Of a stretch of DNA of 64,000 nucleotides, positions 24,776 to 33,851 are shown piece after piece (the first letter of the stretch is position 1; each line of letters opens with the position of its first letter). The notes beneath the pieces are model-generated. The model was not told where the DNA came from and did not search any database. It saw nothing but the letters and a program-made list of their open reading frames with translations. The DNA lies in contig JBCCMQ010000003.1 of the NCBI GenBank assembly GCA_039026235.1, forward strand, positions 248,001 through 312,000, in the 5' to 3' direction. Both the position numbers and the translations under genes were made by a program. This stretch comes from JBCCMQ01 sp039026235 (GTDB lineage Bacteria > Pseudomonadota > Alphaproteobacteria > Rhodobacterales > Rhodobacteraceae).

Positions 24776-24931
24776 GGGGAACCTCCTGTTTTTGTGTCGG
24801 CGCACTGTTCCGTGCGACCGTTCTAGGGTCAAACCGAGTGAAAGCACTATGCCCAGAGATTTGCCGATTGCCTAGTATTTAGGCAAGGGCTGGACCTTAC
24901 TGCTGGAATTTGCCCGTTCAGCACCCAAACT

Positions 24932-25576
24932 TCAGATTGTCAGACCCGCGGCGCGTGCCCCCGTGACCAGGTCCCTGCCCAGATGGTCCGCCCAGCGTCC
25001 TTCCGATGGCAGAAGATCTGGGACCTGAACGACAGTCATACCAGCCTTTTGGGCGGCTTCGGCGCCATGGTCGGAATCCTCAAACGCGATGCATTTCGCC
25101 GGGGCAGCACCGACACGTCGTGCCGCCTCTAGATAGACGTCAGGCGCGGGTTTTGGGTCGGCAACTTGATCAAATCCGACCATCGCATCGAAAAAGTCGT
25201 AAAGGCCCGCCAATCCCAGCCTGCGATGGGCGTTTTCCGTAGCACTGTTGGTTGCGACCGCCATGGGGACGCCGAAACCCTGCAAGGCGCGCAGCAAGTC
25301 CTCAGCCCCCGGCTTGGTCGGTACTTCCTTTTCCGTGAACGCGATAAAGACGTTGTTCCAATGGGTGTCCATGGTCTCAAGGCTGACGCGTCCGTTAATC
25401 CGAGCGTCGAGCATTTGCAGCGTTGTAACCCGGTCAACGCCAACCGTGCTGCGAAAGAAGCTTTCGGGTAGATCCAGACCCAGATCAGCCCCAGCCTTTA
25501 ACCCGGCTTCCAGCATCAGTCTTTCGGTGTCCAAAAGCAGGCCGTCCATATCGAAAATCGCTGCCTGATAGATCAT
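24932..25576 (-). CDS. HAD family hydrolase, beta-phosphoglucomutase/phosphatase-like
   Basis: A 214-residue HAD-superfamily enzyme. Motif I FDMDGLLLDTE (8-18) holds the nucleophile Asp and the acid/base Asp, motif II is VATNSATE, motif III Lys is in DPKPAPDVYLEAARR, and motif IV is AFEDSDHGAEAAQKAGM. A cap domain lies between I and II (about 20-85). Members dephosphorylate sugar phosphates or similar small phosphates, or isomerise them. The start is at MIYQAAIFDMDG; earlier in-frame codons have no support. It lies upstream of the ABC importer on the same strand, with a 156-base gap. Confidence 0.88.
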   Translation of the reverse strand: MIYQAAIFDMDGLLLDTERLMLEAGLKAGADLGLDLPESFFRSTVGVDRVTTLQMLDARINGRVSLETMDTHWNNVFIAFTEKEVPTKPGAEDLLRALQGFGVPMAVATNSATENAHRRLGLAGLYDFFDAMVGFDQVADPKPAPDVYLEAARRVGAAPAKCIAFEDSDHGAEAAQKAGMTVVQVPDLLPSEGRWADHLGRDLVTGARAAGLTI

Positions 25577-25622
25577 TTGAGTACCGTCTTGTGTCTGAAT
25601 GCCGGACAGTTGGCGGGTTACC

Positions 25623-27578
25623 CTAACCCAGGTCAATGCGAAAGCGCGCAAACCCGCCGGGACCTTCGCCGATCTTGGAAATTTTCACGTGAGGCAGCTC
25701 ATCAACAAAAGCGCGCGCCAGCGGACTGCTGTCATATATTACGCTAGTGTTTGGCACCGAACAAAAGCGCCAGGTGTCGAAAGGCATGGCCGCTATTTCG
25801 CCTTTAGCTGTGATGTGGCGGACGAGAATATCGCGTACGGCCTCGGGTGAGCGGAAAACGGTTGCCGCGGGTGCTGCGATCGGGAAAGCACCACCGCCGT
25901 CGGCGCGGTAATTATTGGTTGCGACAACAAATTCCATGTCATCAGTCACGGGCGCGCCTTCGAATGTAAGGTCCACGATGCGCTTCACACCGCCGTTCAA
26001 GAGCTTGCCATCCGAAGCGTAGACCGGTGGTTGTGTCAGATCGATCTGATATCGAACGCCATAGATTACATCGAAGTTATAGCTAGCTGCTTGAGTGGTA
26101 AGCAGCACCTGGTCCTGCACGCCTGGAACGATTTGTTCGAACACACTCGCAGAGCGTTCGAGCCAGCGCGCAAGATCGACCCCGGTGACTTTAACCGCCT
26201 GAATAGTGTTGGGATAAATATAAAGGTCCGCCGCGTGTCTCTGGGTCAGTTCCCCGGCCGGAATATACGTAAAGTGGTCCGCTCCGCCGCGTCCACCCGC
26301 CCGGAAAGGTGCTGCGGCGCTCAGTATCGTGATCTGTTCGTGTTCCGTACCCCGCAGCGCGCGCCGCACGTAATCCCGCTGAGCGATAGCAACGATTTGG
26401 ACGCTTCGCGCTTCTGCCACGGCGGCGAAAAAACTGTGAAGTGCAACCGCCGTTCGTCCGATCGGGCGGCGCATAAAGGCAAGGGTTGCGTCATGGGCAG
26501 CAGCGGCGCTGGACAGCACTTCTGGTGTGTCGCCGATCAACGGGCGATGTCGGCCATTGGGCAGTTTCTCGGCGATGGGACGGACGGCCGCGTCGGACGC
26601 GCCGACACGCCAGCCGTCTCCCGACTGTTCCAAGAGAAGATCGATGACGCCAAGATGCGACCCAAGTGCGCCTGCCATTGTCGCGGGCTTGCCGAATAGC
26701 ATTCCCCTTACCGGATCGACACCGGCGGTCTTTGCCACGTCGGGTCCCGGAAAGATCATATGCTGGTGGCCTGCCACAATAGCATCAATGCCGGGCACCT
26801 GGGCCAGAGCGGCGCTGGCGTTTTCCATGCCAACATGGGCGGTGTCGGGCCCAATGCCCGAGTGCGAAAGTGCGATTACGATGTCTGCACCTGCGTTCTT
26901 CATGGCGGCAACATGGGTGCGGGCACTTTCTACGATATCGCGAACGGCGAGTTTTCCCTCAAGTTGCCTGCGGTCCCATTGGGCAGTTTGCGGCGGCAGA
27001 AAACCGGTCACGCCAACGCAAATCTCGTGAAGTTTCCCGGCCCCGTCCGTGAGCGTCCGATCCAGCAGAATAAAAGGCGGGACGAGTGTTCTATCGTCCG
27101 TTCCCGTTCGGCCCATCTCGGTTACGGCATTGGCACTGACAAATGGAAAGTCGCTTTGCGCAATCGCCCGTTGGAGTACATCGAGGCCGTAGTTGAAATC
27201 GTGGTTTCCAAGAGTGCCCACATCGTAACCAACGACGTTCATCGCCGCCACAACAGGGTGTACGGCGTCGGGAAACGCGCCGGATTCCTTCGCGGCGAGG
27301 TCGCCCAGAGGGTTTCCTTGCAGGAAATCGCCATTGTCCACCAGAAGACTGTTTGCGGCTTCAGTCCGCGCGACCGCAACGTGAGATGCGATCCGCGAAA
27401 GACCGACCGTGTCCACGGGTGCGTCCGCGTAATAATCGTAGGGGTAGAGGTAAGCGTGCAGATCAGTGGTCGACAGGATCCGCAGATGCACCTTTTCCTG
27501 TCCTCCATTCTTGGCGAATGGATGCTGCGTCAGAGCGGTCGAAAAGCCCCGAGTTTTTTTCGCGATCTTGCTCGTCAT
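25623..27578 (-). CDS. 2',3'-cyclic-nucleotide 2'-phosphodiesterase/nucleotidase family protein
   Basis: About 651 residues with a metallophosphatase domain followed by a 5'-nucleotidase C-terminal domain. Metal-binding motifs: STTDLHAYLYPYDYY, LLVDNGDFLQGNPLGD, GTLGNHDFNYGLDVL, VIALSHSG and IVAGHQHMIFPGPD. The C-terminal domain has NNYRADGGGAFP for base stacking. The enzyme type converts cyclic nucleotides to 3'-nucleotides and then nucleosides, normally in the periplasm. No signal peptide is visible at this start or in the open extension upstream to 27860. The start is uncertain: no well-placed ribosome site precedes this ATG, and a GTG near the HLRILSTTDL segment is an alternative. Confidence 0.88.
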   Translation of the reverse strand: MTSKIAKKTRGFSTALTQHPFAKNGGQEKVHLRILSTTDLHAYLYPYDYYADAPVDTVGLSRIASHVAVARTEAANSLLVDNGDFLQGNPLGDLAAKESGAFPDAVHPVVAAMNVVGYDVGTLGNHDFNYGLDVLQRAIAQSDFPFVSANAVTEMGRTGTDDRTLVPPFILLDRTLTDGAGKLHEICVGVTGFLPPQTAQWDRRQLEGKLAVRDIVESARTHVAAMKNAGADIVIALSHSGIGPDTAHVGMENASAALAQVPGIDAIVAGHQHMIFPGPDVAKTAGVDPVRGMLFGKPATMAGALGSHLGVIDLLLEQSGDGWRVGASDAAVRPIAEKLPNGRHRPLIGDTPEVLSSAAAAHDATLAFMRRPIGRTAVALHSFFAAVAEARSVQIVAIAQRDYVRRALRGTEHEQITILSAAAPFRAGGRGGADHFTYIPAGELTQRHAADLYIYPNTIQAVKVTGVDLARWLERSASVFEQIVPGVQDQVLLTTQAASYNFDVIYGVRYQIDLTQPPVYASDGKLLNGGVKRIVDLTFEGAPVTDDMEFVVATNNYRADGGGAFPIAAPAATVFRSPEAVRDILVRHITAKGEIAAMPFDTWRFCSVPNTSVIYDSSPLARAFVDELPHVKISKIGEGPGGFARFRIDLG

Positions 27579-27726
27579 GCTCCGGTTGTGCCTTGAAGAA
27601 TGCCCGACCCGCAACCGCGCCGAAAAGATCCTAACCCGATTTGCATCGGATCTTTTGGACCAAACGGTCAGAAGGCTTGCGATTTCCGGCAAGCTGCCGC
27701 AATCAGTCCGGACGCAGGAGGATGGC

Positions 27727-28695
27727 ATGAAGGGCGCAGAAAACGTAACGTTCGGTGGATCGGGTCTGGATCGCCGCGACGGTCTGCGCGGAGATAACGC
27801 GCGCTTGGCTGAATTGCTGTCAGACCCGAGCACGCTCCACATGCCGGTGTGGCGCGGCAAGCCCCTGGTTCAGGGTGAATTGCGTGACCAGCTTTGCATG
27901 GTACCCGGATCTGCCGATGTGCTGGCGCACTCAGCCGAACAACCCGTTTTTATTGGCTTCGACTGTGCCAAGGCCGTATTCGCCCACGACGTGTCGACAT
28001 GGGAACCCGTGGGGCAGGATACGGGCAGCCTCGGCGCTTTCTTGGACCCGTCCGAGCAGTCCTTTCCCGGCATGGAAGAGGACCAACGGTTTTCTGAGCT
28101 GAGGGCGGTTATGACACGCCTGACGCCCCGCGATGCGGAGCTGGCCGCGACAGCAAAGGCGATACTGGGCTGGCATCGGACGCATCAGTTCTGCGCACGC
28201 TGCGGCGCACGTTCCGAGATCGCGAAAGCCGGATGGCAGCGCACCTGTGCCACCTGTGCAAGCCATCACTTTCCGCGCACCGACCCGGTGGTGATCATGC
28301 TCGTCACCCATGGCAATTCGGTCCTTGTCGGCCGGTCGCCGGGCTGGCCTGACGGCATGTATTCACTGCTGGCCGGTTTCGTCGAGCCCGGAGAGACGAT
28401 TGAAGCCGCCGTGCGACGCGAAGTCCTTGAGGAATCTGGCGTGCGCATTGGCGAGGTCAGATACCTCTCAAGCCAGCCCTGGCCGTTTCCGGCATCGCTT
28501 ATGCTCGGTTGCCATGGATTTGCGGAAAGTCAGGAGATCACGGTTGATCCCGAAGAAATCGAAGATGCACTTTGGGTTTCGCGCGAACGAATGCTGGCGA
28601 TCCTGGCCGGTGAAGACACAATGATCAAGGCAGCGCGCAAAGGAGCAATCGCCCGGTTTCTGATTGAACGCTGGCTTTCGGACACGCTGGAATAG
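27727..28695 (+). CDS. nudC: NAD(+) diphosphatase / NADH pyrophosphatase
   Basis: A 322-residue Nudix enzyme. An N-terminal domain (about 1-145) is followed by a zinc ribbon with Cys 156, 159, 174 and 177 (CARCG and CATC), then the Nudix box starting GFVEPGETIEAAVRREVLEE (from 217), and the SQPWPFPASLML motif that marks the NudC group. It splits NAD(H) to NMN(H) and AMP and removes NAD caps from RNA 5' ends. GGAGG lies five bases before the ATG, fixing the start. Divergent from the nucleotidase gene and five bases ahead of the SRPBCC gene. Confidence 0.95.
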   Translation: MKGAENVTFGGSGLDRRDGLRGDNARLAELLSDPSTLHMPVWRGKPLVQGELRDQLCMVPGSADVLAHSAEQPVFIGFDCAKAVFAHDVSTWEPVGQDTGSLGAFLDPSEQSFPGMEEDQRFSELRAVMTRLTPRDAELAATAKAILGWHRTHQFCARCGARSEIAKAGWQRTCATCASHHFPRTDPVVIMLVTHGNSVLVGRSPGWPDGMYSLLAGFVEPGETIEAAVRREVLEESGVRIGEVRYLSSQPWPFPASLMLGCHGFAESQEITVDPEEIEDALWVSRERMLAILAGEDTMIKAARKGAIARFLIERWLSDTLE

Positions 28696-28700
28696 GGATC

Positions 28701-29177
28701 ATGAAGCTTTCCGCGCGTTCCGATATCGAAGCACCCATCGAGCAAGTCTTCGATCGGTTGACCGATTTCGAAGCGCATGAAAGGCAAGCCCTCAAGCGCG
28801 GTGTAAATATCGCCCGGCTCGATGCCGTGCACGGGCTCGGAACGGGAATGTCATGGGAAACGCGGTTCGCGTTTCGCGGAAGGGAACGCAGGGTCATCGT
28901 AAACCTTCAGAAATACGATCCATACCAGACGTTGGAATTCAGTCTTGCGGCGGCGCTTCTAGCCGGAGTTTTTGAGACCGAGCTGATTACGCTTGCCGAA
29001 CGCCGGACGCGGTTAATCCTTCGTCTTGAACTGCGGCCGGCAAACCTTCGCGGCCGGTTGCTGATACAGACGCTAAAGCTCCGAAAGTCCGACTTGCAGG
29101 GGCGCCTTGAGGAAAGACTGAGCGACTTTTCAGACGCGCTGGAAGCGGAACACGCCCTGGCGCCGCCACCTTTCTAG
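28701..29177 (+). CDS. SRPBCC (START-like) family protein
   Basis: A 158-residue protein with the START-like opening MKLSARSDIEAPIEQVFDRL, typical of small hydrophobic-ligand-binding proteins of the polyketide cyclase/CoxG type. It lacks a signal peptide. The C-terminal part is basic and helical (LRGRLLIQTLKLRKSDLQG). It begins five bases after nudC and is presumably co-transcribed with it; ligand and role are unknown. It converges on pheA with one base between the stops. Confidence 0.8.
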   Translation: MKLSARSDIEAPIEQVFDRLTDFEAHERQALKRGVNIARLDAVHGLGTGMSWETRFAFRGRERRVIVNLQKYDPYQTLEFSLAAALLAGVFETELITLAERRTRLILRLELRPANLRGRLLIQTLKLRKSDLQGRLEERLSDFSDALEAEHALAPPPF

Positions 29178-29178
29178 G

Positions 29179-30012
29179 TCAGCGTCGTTCTTGTGCCGCG
29201 GGATAGACACCGAGCAGCGCGAACTGGTCGGTGAAATAGGCCAGTTCTTCCATGGCAAGCATCACGTTACGGTCGTCCGGGTGACCTTCGATGTCGGCGT
29301 AAAATTGCGTAGCGGTGAAATGACCGCCGACCATATAGCTTTCAAGCTTGGTCATGTTCACACCGTTCGTCGCAAAACCGCCCATAGCCTTGTAAAGCGC
29401 CGCCGGAATATTGCGGACGCGAAAAATGAAGCTGGTCATCATCGGACCGGTTCCGCGGCGCGTCAGGTTGGGTTCGCGCGCCATCAGAAGAAATCGTGTC
29501 GTGTTGTTGCTTTGGTCCTCGATGTGGCGGGCAATGACCTTCAGGCCATAAATTTCCGCTGCCAGTTCGGACGCTAATGCGGCCTCTTCGGGATTTGCCC
29601 GCTCAGCGACGTCGCGCGCTGCGCGTGCGTTGTCGGTGCTGATCCGCCCTTCGATGGCATGGTCGCGCAGAAACGTCGAACACTGGGGCAAAAGAACCAG
29701 ATGCGAATAGGCATACTTGATGTCAGATAGCTTGGCGTTCGGTGTGGCCAGAAGGTTGATATGCACGCGCACGAAGGCTTCGTCGACAATATGCAGACCG
29801 CTTTCCGGCAGCAGGCGATGAATGTCGGCGACCCGACCGTAGGTTGAATTTTCGACCGGCAGCATCGCCAGATCGGCGTCGCCTTTGCGTACAGCTTCTA
29901 TCGTCTGCTCAAATGTAGAGCAGGCCATCGGTTCCATGTCTGGGCGAGCATCTCGGCAGGCTTGGTGCGAATATGCGCCCGGCTCACCCTGAAATGCGAT
30001 CGTTCCATTCAC
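29179..30012 (-). CDS. pheA: Prephenate dehydratase
   Basis: A 277-residue enzyme that makes phenylpyruvate from prephenate in phenylalanine synthesis. The catalytic domain (about 1-180) has IAFQGEPGAYSHQACRD at the start and DQSNNTTRFLLMARE with the conserved Thr-Arg-Phe. A C-terminal ACT domain (about 192-270, FATNGVNMTKLESYMV) should give feedback inhibition by phenylalanine. There is no chorismate mutase domain. The GTG of VNGTIAFQGE is chosen because AAGGG lies eight bases upstream; another in-frame GTG 12 codons earlier (30048) is possible. Confidence 0.95.
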   Translation of the reverse strand: MNGTIAFQGEPGAYSHQACRDARPDMEPMACSTFEQTIEAVRKGDADLAMLPVENSTYGRVADIHRLLPESGLHIVDEAFVRVHINLLATPNAKLSDIKYAYSHLVLLPQCSTFLRDHAIEGRISTDNARAARDVAERANPEEAALASELAAEIYGLKVIARHIEDQSNNTTRFLLMAREPNLTRRGTGPMMTSFIFRVRNIPAALYKAMGGFATNGVNMTKLESYMVGGHFTATQFYADIEGHPDDRNVMLAMEELAYFTDQFALLGVYPAAQERR

Positions 30013-30138
30013 GAACGGTACCCTTTTTTGCTTTTTGACCCTGTGCACTCAGGGCGTTTCGTCGCGCATCTACACCTTGCGGTGACGGCACGGAAGGGCG
30101 TAAAACCGCAGTCGAATGCTACGGCTTTGGAAAGAGAC

Positions 30139-30654
30139 ATGATCGACACAATGACATTCACCAAGGTGACTGCGGCGTTCTGCGGAACACTGCTGGTCTA
30201 TCTGCTGGGTGGTTGGGTGGCCGAAGAAATTTATCATTCGGGCGGGCATGGTGACGGCCATGTCCAGGCCTATGTGATCGATACCGGCGAAGTCGAAGAT
30301 GATGGCCCCGCAGAAGAAGCCGTGCCGCTTGAAGAACTTTTGGCCAGTGCCGATCCGGCCAAGGGGGAAAAGGTATTTGGAAAGTGCAAGGCCTGTCACA
30401 AGCTTGAGGCGGGCGCGAACGGCACTGGCCCCACGCTTTACGCCATCGTGGGCCGACCGGTCGATGACGAGGCCGGCTTCGGTTATTCCGGTGCTTTGGC
30501 TGCCGTGGTGGACGTTTGGACGCCCGAACACCTGGACGGTTTCCTGGAAAACCCCAAGACCTACGCGCCGGGCACGAAAATGAGCTTTGCCGGCCTGTCC
30601 AAGCCCGAAGACCGCGCCGACCTGATTGCCTATCTGGATACCATCGGCGGCTAG
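30139..30654 (+). CDS. Membrane-anchored cytochrome c (c552/CycM type)
   Basis: A 171-residue protein with an uncleaved N-terminal membrane helix (VTAAFCGTLLVYLLGGWVAEE), an acidic linker (about 40-65) and a class I cytochrome c domain. Haem attachment is CKACH (Cys 83, Cys 86, His 87), and the axial Met lies in PGTKMSFAG near the end. It should carry electrons on the periplasmic face, between the bc1 complex and terminal oxidase, as CycM-type cytochromes do. Divergent from pheA. The second Met (30151) is an alternative start. Confidence 0.92.
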   Translation: MIDTMTFTKVTAAFCGTLLVYLLGGWVAEEIYHSGGHGDGHVQAYVIDTGEVEDDGPAEEAVPLEELLASADPAKGEKVFGKCKACHKLEAGANGTGPTLYAIVGRPVDDEAGFGYSGALAAVVDVWTPEHLDGFLENPKTYAPGTKMSFAGLSKPEDRADLIAYLDTIGG

Positions 30655-30831
30655 CTGAGCGACACGTCCGTTCTGCCCAAAATGCTGTCTGTCTTCGCGG
30701 ATCTGCTGAATTAGCGCGACTTCACGCGTGCCTCACCGGATATTTAGGTGAATATCGGCTTGAATAGTCGACATTGGCGAAATTAGCTTAAATTCTAAGG
30801 CGGGCGGATAGGTCTGGCGACAGGAGGTCAC

Positions 30832-32742
30832 ATGGCAATACAAGAGCACGCGATGTCAACGCGACGGTCTATGAATTGGCGCTGCATCATGTCCGACATG
30901 ACGCTGTCCGCGGCGGCTTTAGCCTTCGCCGCTGCCGCGAATGTTGCCGATGCGCAGGATGCTATGATTAAGGCGCATGGCATCTCAACCTTTGGCGATC
31001 TGAAGTATGCTCCTGACTTCCCGCACCTCGCCTATGTGAACCCGGACGCGCCAAAGGGTGGAGAGATGTCGATTTGGGCATTCGGATCTTACGACTCGAT
31101 GAACCCCTATTCGACAAAGGGACGCGCCGAACGCCTTTCCTCGATCTTTTACGAAAGCCTTCTGTCGGGCACGTCTGATGAGATCGGCGCATCGTATTGC
31201 CTGATTTGCGAGACCTTGGAATATCCGGAAGACCGTAGCTTTGTGATCTTCAACATGCGCGACGACGTGACCTTTTCCGATGGGTCGCCACTGACGGCGG
31301 AAGATGTGAAGTTCTCTTACGAAGCGTTCCGCGACAAGGGGCTACCGAGCTTTCGGGCGCAGTTGACGCGGCAAGTGGAAAGCGCGGAAGTCCTAGGACC
31401 TTATCGCATCAAATTTACCTTCAAGGAAGGTATTCCGACCCGCGACCTGCCCGAACTTGTCGGCGGTTTGTCGATTTTTTCGAAAGCCGACTACGAGGCA
31501 AACGAACGTGACCTGGAAGAAAGCTCGCTAGAGCCGTTCCTCGGCTCCGGCCCATATATGGTTGGAGATTTGGATATCGGTCAGTCTTCAACCTACTCAC
31601 GTAACCCGGATTATTGGGGCTGGGATCATCCGTTGAACATCGGCCGCAACAACTTTGACTCCCTTCGCCTTGAATACTACGCGGACTACAATGCCGCGTT
31701 CGAAGGTTTCAAGGGCGGCAGCTACACCTTCCGGAACGAGGCATCATCGAAGATTTGGGCGACCGGGTATGATTTCCCGTCGATTGCCGATGGCCATGTC
31801 CAGAAGGTAGAGCTGTCATCAGGAGCCAAGGCCACCGGGCAAGCTTTCCTTTTCAACCTCCGCCGCCCGCAGTTCCAAGACGCGCGGGTTCGTGAAGCAA
31901 TTGGGCTTATGTTCAATTTCGAGTGGTCGAACGAGACCCTGTTCTATGGCCTCTACGATCGCGTCGACAGTCTCTGGGACAACTACGAGATGGAGGCGAC
32001 CGGACTGCCGAGCGAGGCTGAACTGGCGCTGTTGGAACCACTGGCCGACATGCTTCCGCCCGGCGTGCTGGATTCAGAGCCGGCGATACCATCCGCATCG
32101 AACCCAGAGCGCCAGCTTGATCGACGCAACCTGCGCCGCGCCGCTTCGCTTCTTGACGAAGCCGGCTGGGAAGTGGGCGATGATGGTATGCGTCGCAAGG
32201 ATGGCCAGACCCTGCGCATTGAGTTCCTGAATGACAGCCAAACCTTTGACCGCGTGATCAATCCCTATGTCGAGAACCTGAAGCGGCTCGGGGTCGATGC
32301 CGTGCACAACCGCATCGACAATGCCCAAATGGAAGCGCGCGAACGCCCGCCTGCCTATGACTTCGATGTTGTCACTGGCTTCGCCTCGACGGGATACCTT
32401 CCGGGGTCGGAACTGTACCAGTACTACGGCTCGGAAACCGCCGACGAATCCGTCTTCAACAAGATGGGTCTCAGGTCTGAAGCGGTGGATGCGCTGATTG
32501 CCAAGGTTGAAGGTGCCGAATCGAAAGAGGAACTGACCGTGGCGGTTAAGGCTTTGGACCGGGTTTTGCGTGCCTATCGCTTCTGGGTGCCCCAGTGGAA
32601 CAAGAACACCCATACCGTCGCCTACTATGACATGTACGAACACCCAGAGCCGCTTCCACCATATGCGCTCGGGAACCTCGACTTTTGGTGGTATAACGCC
32701 GAAAAGGGCGAAGCATTGAGAGCAGCTGGCGCTCTGCGCTAA
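30832..32742 (+). CDS. yejA: Peptide ABC transporter substrate-binding protein, YejA-type
   Basis: A 636-residue periplasmic binding protein of family 5 (peptide/nickel type). A signal sequence covers about the first 42 residues, with hydrophobic part SAAALAFAAAANVADA. Family features include DAPKGGEMSIWAFGSYDSMN and FSDGSPLTAEDVKFSYEAF. YejA homologues deliver peptides, including microcin C and muropeptides, to the YejBEF importer encoded directly downstream. AGGAGG lies five bases before the ATG and fixes the start. Four genes follow in one direction with almost no gaps. Confidence 0.93.
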   Translation: MAIQEHAMSTRRSMNWRCIMSDMTLSAAALAFAAAANVADAQDAMIKAHGISTFGDLKYAPDFPHLAYVNPDAPKGGEMSIWAFGSYDSMNPYSTKGRAERLSSIFYESLLSGTSDEIGASYCLICETLEYPEDRSFVIFNMRDDVTFSDGSPLTAEDVKFSYEAFRDKGLPSFRAQLTRQVESAEVLGPYRIKFTFKEGIPTRDLPELVGGLSIFSKADYEANERDLEESSLEPFLGSGPYMVGDLDIGQSSTYSRNPDYWGWDHPLNIGRNNFDSLRLEYYADYNAAFEGFKGGSYTFRNEASSKIWATGYDFPSIADGHVQKVELSSGAKATGQAFLFNLRRPQFQDARVREAIGLMFNFEWSNETLFYGLYDRVDSLWDNYEMEATGLPSEAELALLEPLADMLPPGVLDSEPAIPSASNPERQLDRRNLRRAASLLDEAGWEVGDDGMRRKDGQTLRIEFLNDSQTFDRVINPYVENLKRLGVDAVHNRIDNAQMEARERPPAYDFDVVTGFASTGYLPGSELYQYYGSETADESVFNKMGLRSEAVDALIAKVEGAESKEELTVAVKALDRVLRAYRFWVPQWNKNTHTVAYYDMYEHPEPLPPYALGNLDFWWYNAEKGEALRAAGALR

Positions 32743-32754
32743 GGACTAAAACAT

Positions 32755-33849
32755 ATGGGCGCTTACATCGTCCGGCGGCTTTTGCTGATCGTGCCGACCC
32801 TGCTGGGGATCATGATCATAAACTTCGCCCTAACCCAGTTTGTTCCAGGCGGGCCGATCGAACAGATCCTTGCCCAGCTTGAGGGTGGTGGGGATGTGTT
32901 TGAGACTATTGCCGGTGGCGGCGACGCGGGCGCGTCCGAAGACGGGCTTGGCGTTGGCGAAGAACGCTATGCGGGCGCGCGGGGGCTTCCGCCTGAATTC
33001 ATTGCCGAGCTTGAAGCGCAATTCGGCTTCGACCGACCGGCCTACATCCGTTTTCTGGACATGATGTGGAGCTATCTGCGGTTCGACTTTGGCGAAAGCT
33101 ATTTCCGTTCCACCTCCGTCGTGGATCTGGTGATTGAAAAAATGCCGGTGTCCATCACGCTTGGTCTTTGGTCGACGGTGATCGCCTATCTCGTGTCCAT
33201 ACCTCTTGGCATTCGAAAAGCGGTGCGTGATGGCAGTGCCTTTGACAGCTGGACAAGCGGCGCGATCATTGTGGGTTACGCCATCCCGGGTTTTCTTTTC
33301 GCCATCTTGCTGATCGTCCTTTTTGCTGGCGGATCATACTATCAGATCTTTCCCCTGCGGGGACTGACCAGCGACAATTTCGAGGATCTGAGCTTCTTCG
33401 GTAAAATCGCCGATTACCTCTGGCACATAACGCTGCCGGTTCTGGCCTCATCGATCTCGGGATTTGCAACTCTGACGCTGTTGACCAAGAACAGCTTTCT
33501 TGACGAGATAAAGAAACAGTACGTGATTACGGCCAAGGCCAAGGGGCTCAGCGAAGGTCGCGTTCTATACGGTCATGTGTTCCGCAATGCGATGCTGATC
33601 GTTATTGCCGGGTTTCCGTCGCTTTTTATCGGGATCTTCTTCGGTGGCTCCATCATAATTGAAACGATCTTTTCGCTGGATGGGCTTGGCCGCCTTGGGT
33701 TTGAGGCGGCGGTGGCGCGGGATTATCCCGTTGTTTTCGGCACCCTTTACTTCTTCGGACTGATTGGTCTGTTGGTCGGCATCTTATCTGATTTGATGTA
33801 CGTGATCGTTGATCCAAGGATCGACTTCGAAAGCCGGCAGGGGGGCTGA
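32755..33849 (+). CDS. yejB: Peptide ABC transporter permease, YejB-type
   Basis: A 364-residue inner-membrane permease. It begins MGAYIVRRLLLIVPTLLGIM, typical of DppB/YejB proteins, and has a long periplasmic insertion after the first helix (about 35-105), as is characteristic of YejB. The coupling loop contains KKQYVITAKAKGLSEGRVLY, and five more helices follow. AAGGA precedes the ATG. It lies 12 bases after yejA and two bases before yejE. Confidence 0.94.
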   Translation: MGAYIVRRLLLIVPTLLGIMIINFALTQFVPGGPIEQILAQLEGGGDVFETIAGGGDAGASEDGLGVGEERYAGARGLPPEFIAELEAQFGFDRPAYIRFLDMMWSYLRFDFGESYFRSTSVVDLVIEKMPVSITLGLWSTVIAYLVSIPLGIRKAVRDGSAFDSWTSGAIIVGYAIPGFLFAILLIVLFAGGSYYQIFPLRGLTSDNFEDLSFFGKIADYLWHITLPVLASSISGFATLTLLTKNSFLDEIKKQYVITAKAKGLSEGRVLYGHVFRNAMLIVIAGFPSLFIGIFFGGSIIIETIFSLDGLGRLGFEAAVARDYPVVFGTLYFFGLIGLLVGILSDLMYVIVDPRIDFESRQGG

Positions 33850-33851
33850 CA

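Noticed and set aside
24776..24931. TPP riboswitch ahead of the NMT1-type transporter
   Set aside because: The conserved TPP-riboswitch core sequences were not seen in the leader, so a thiamine-precursor role is not claimed.
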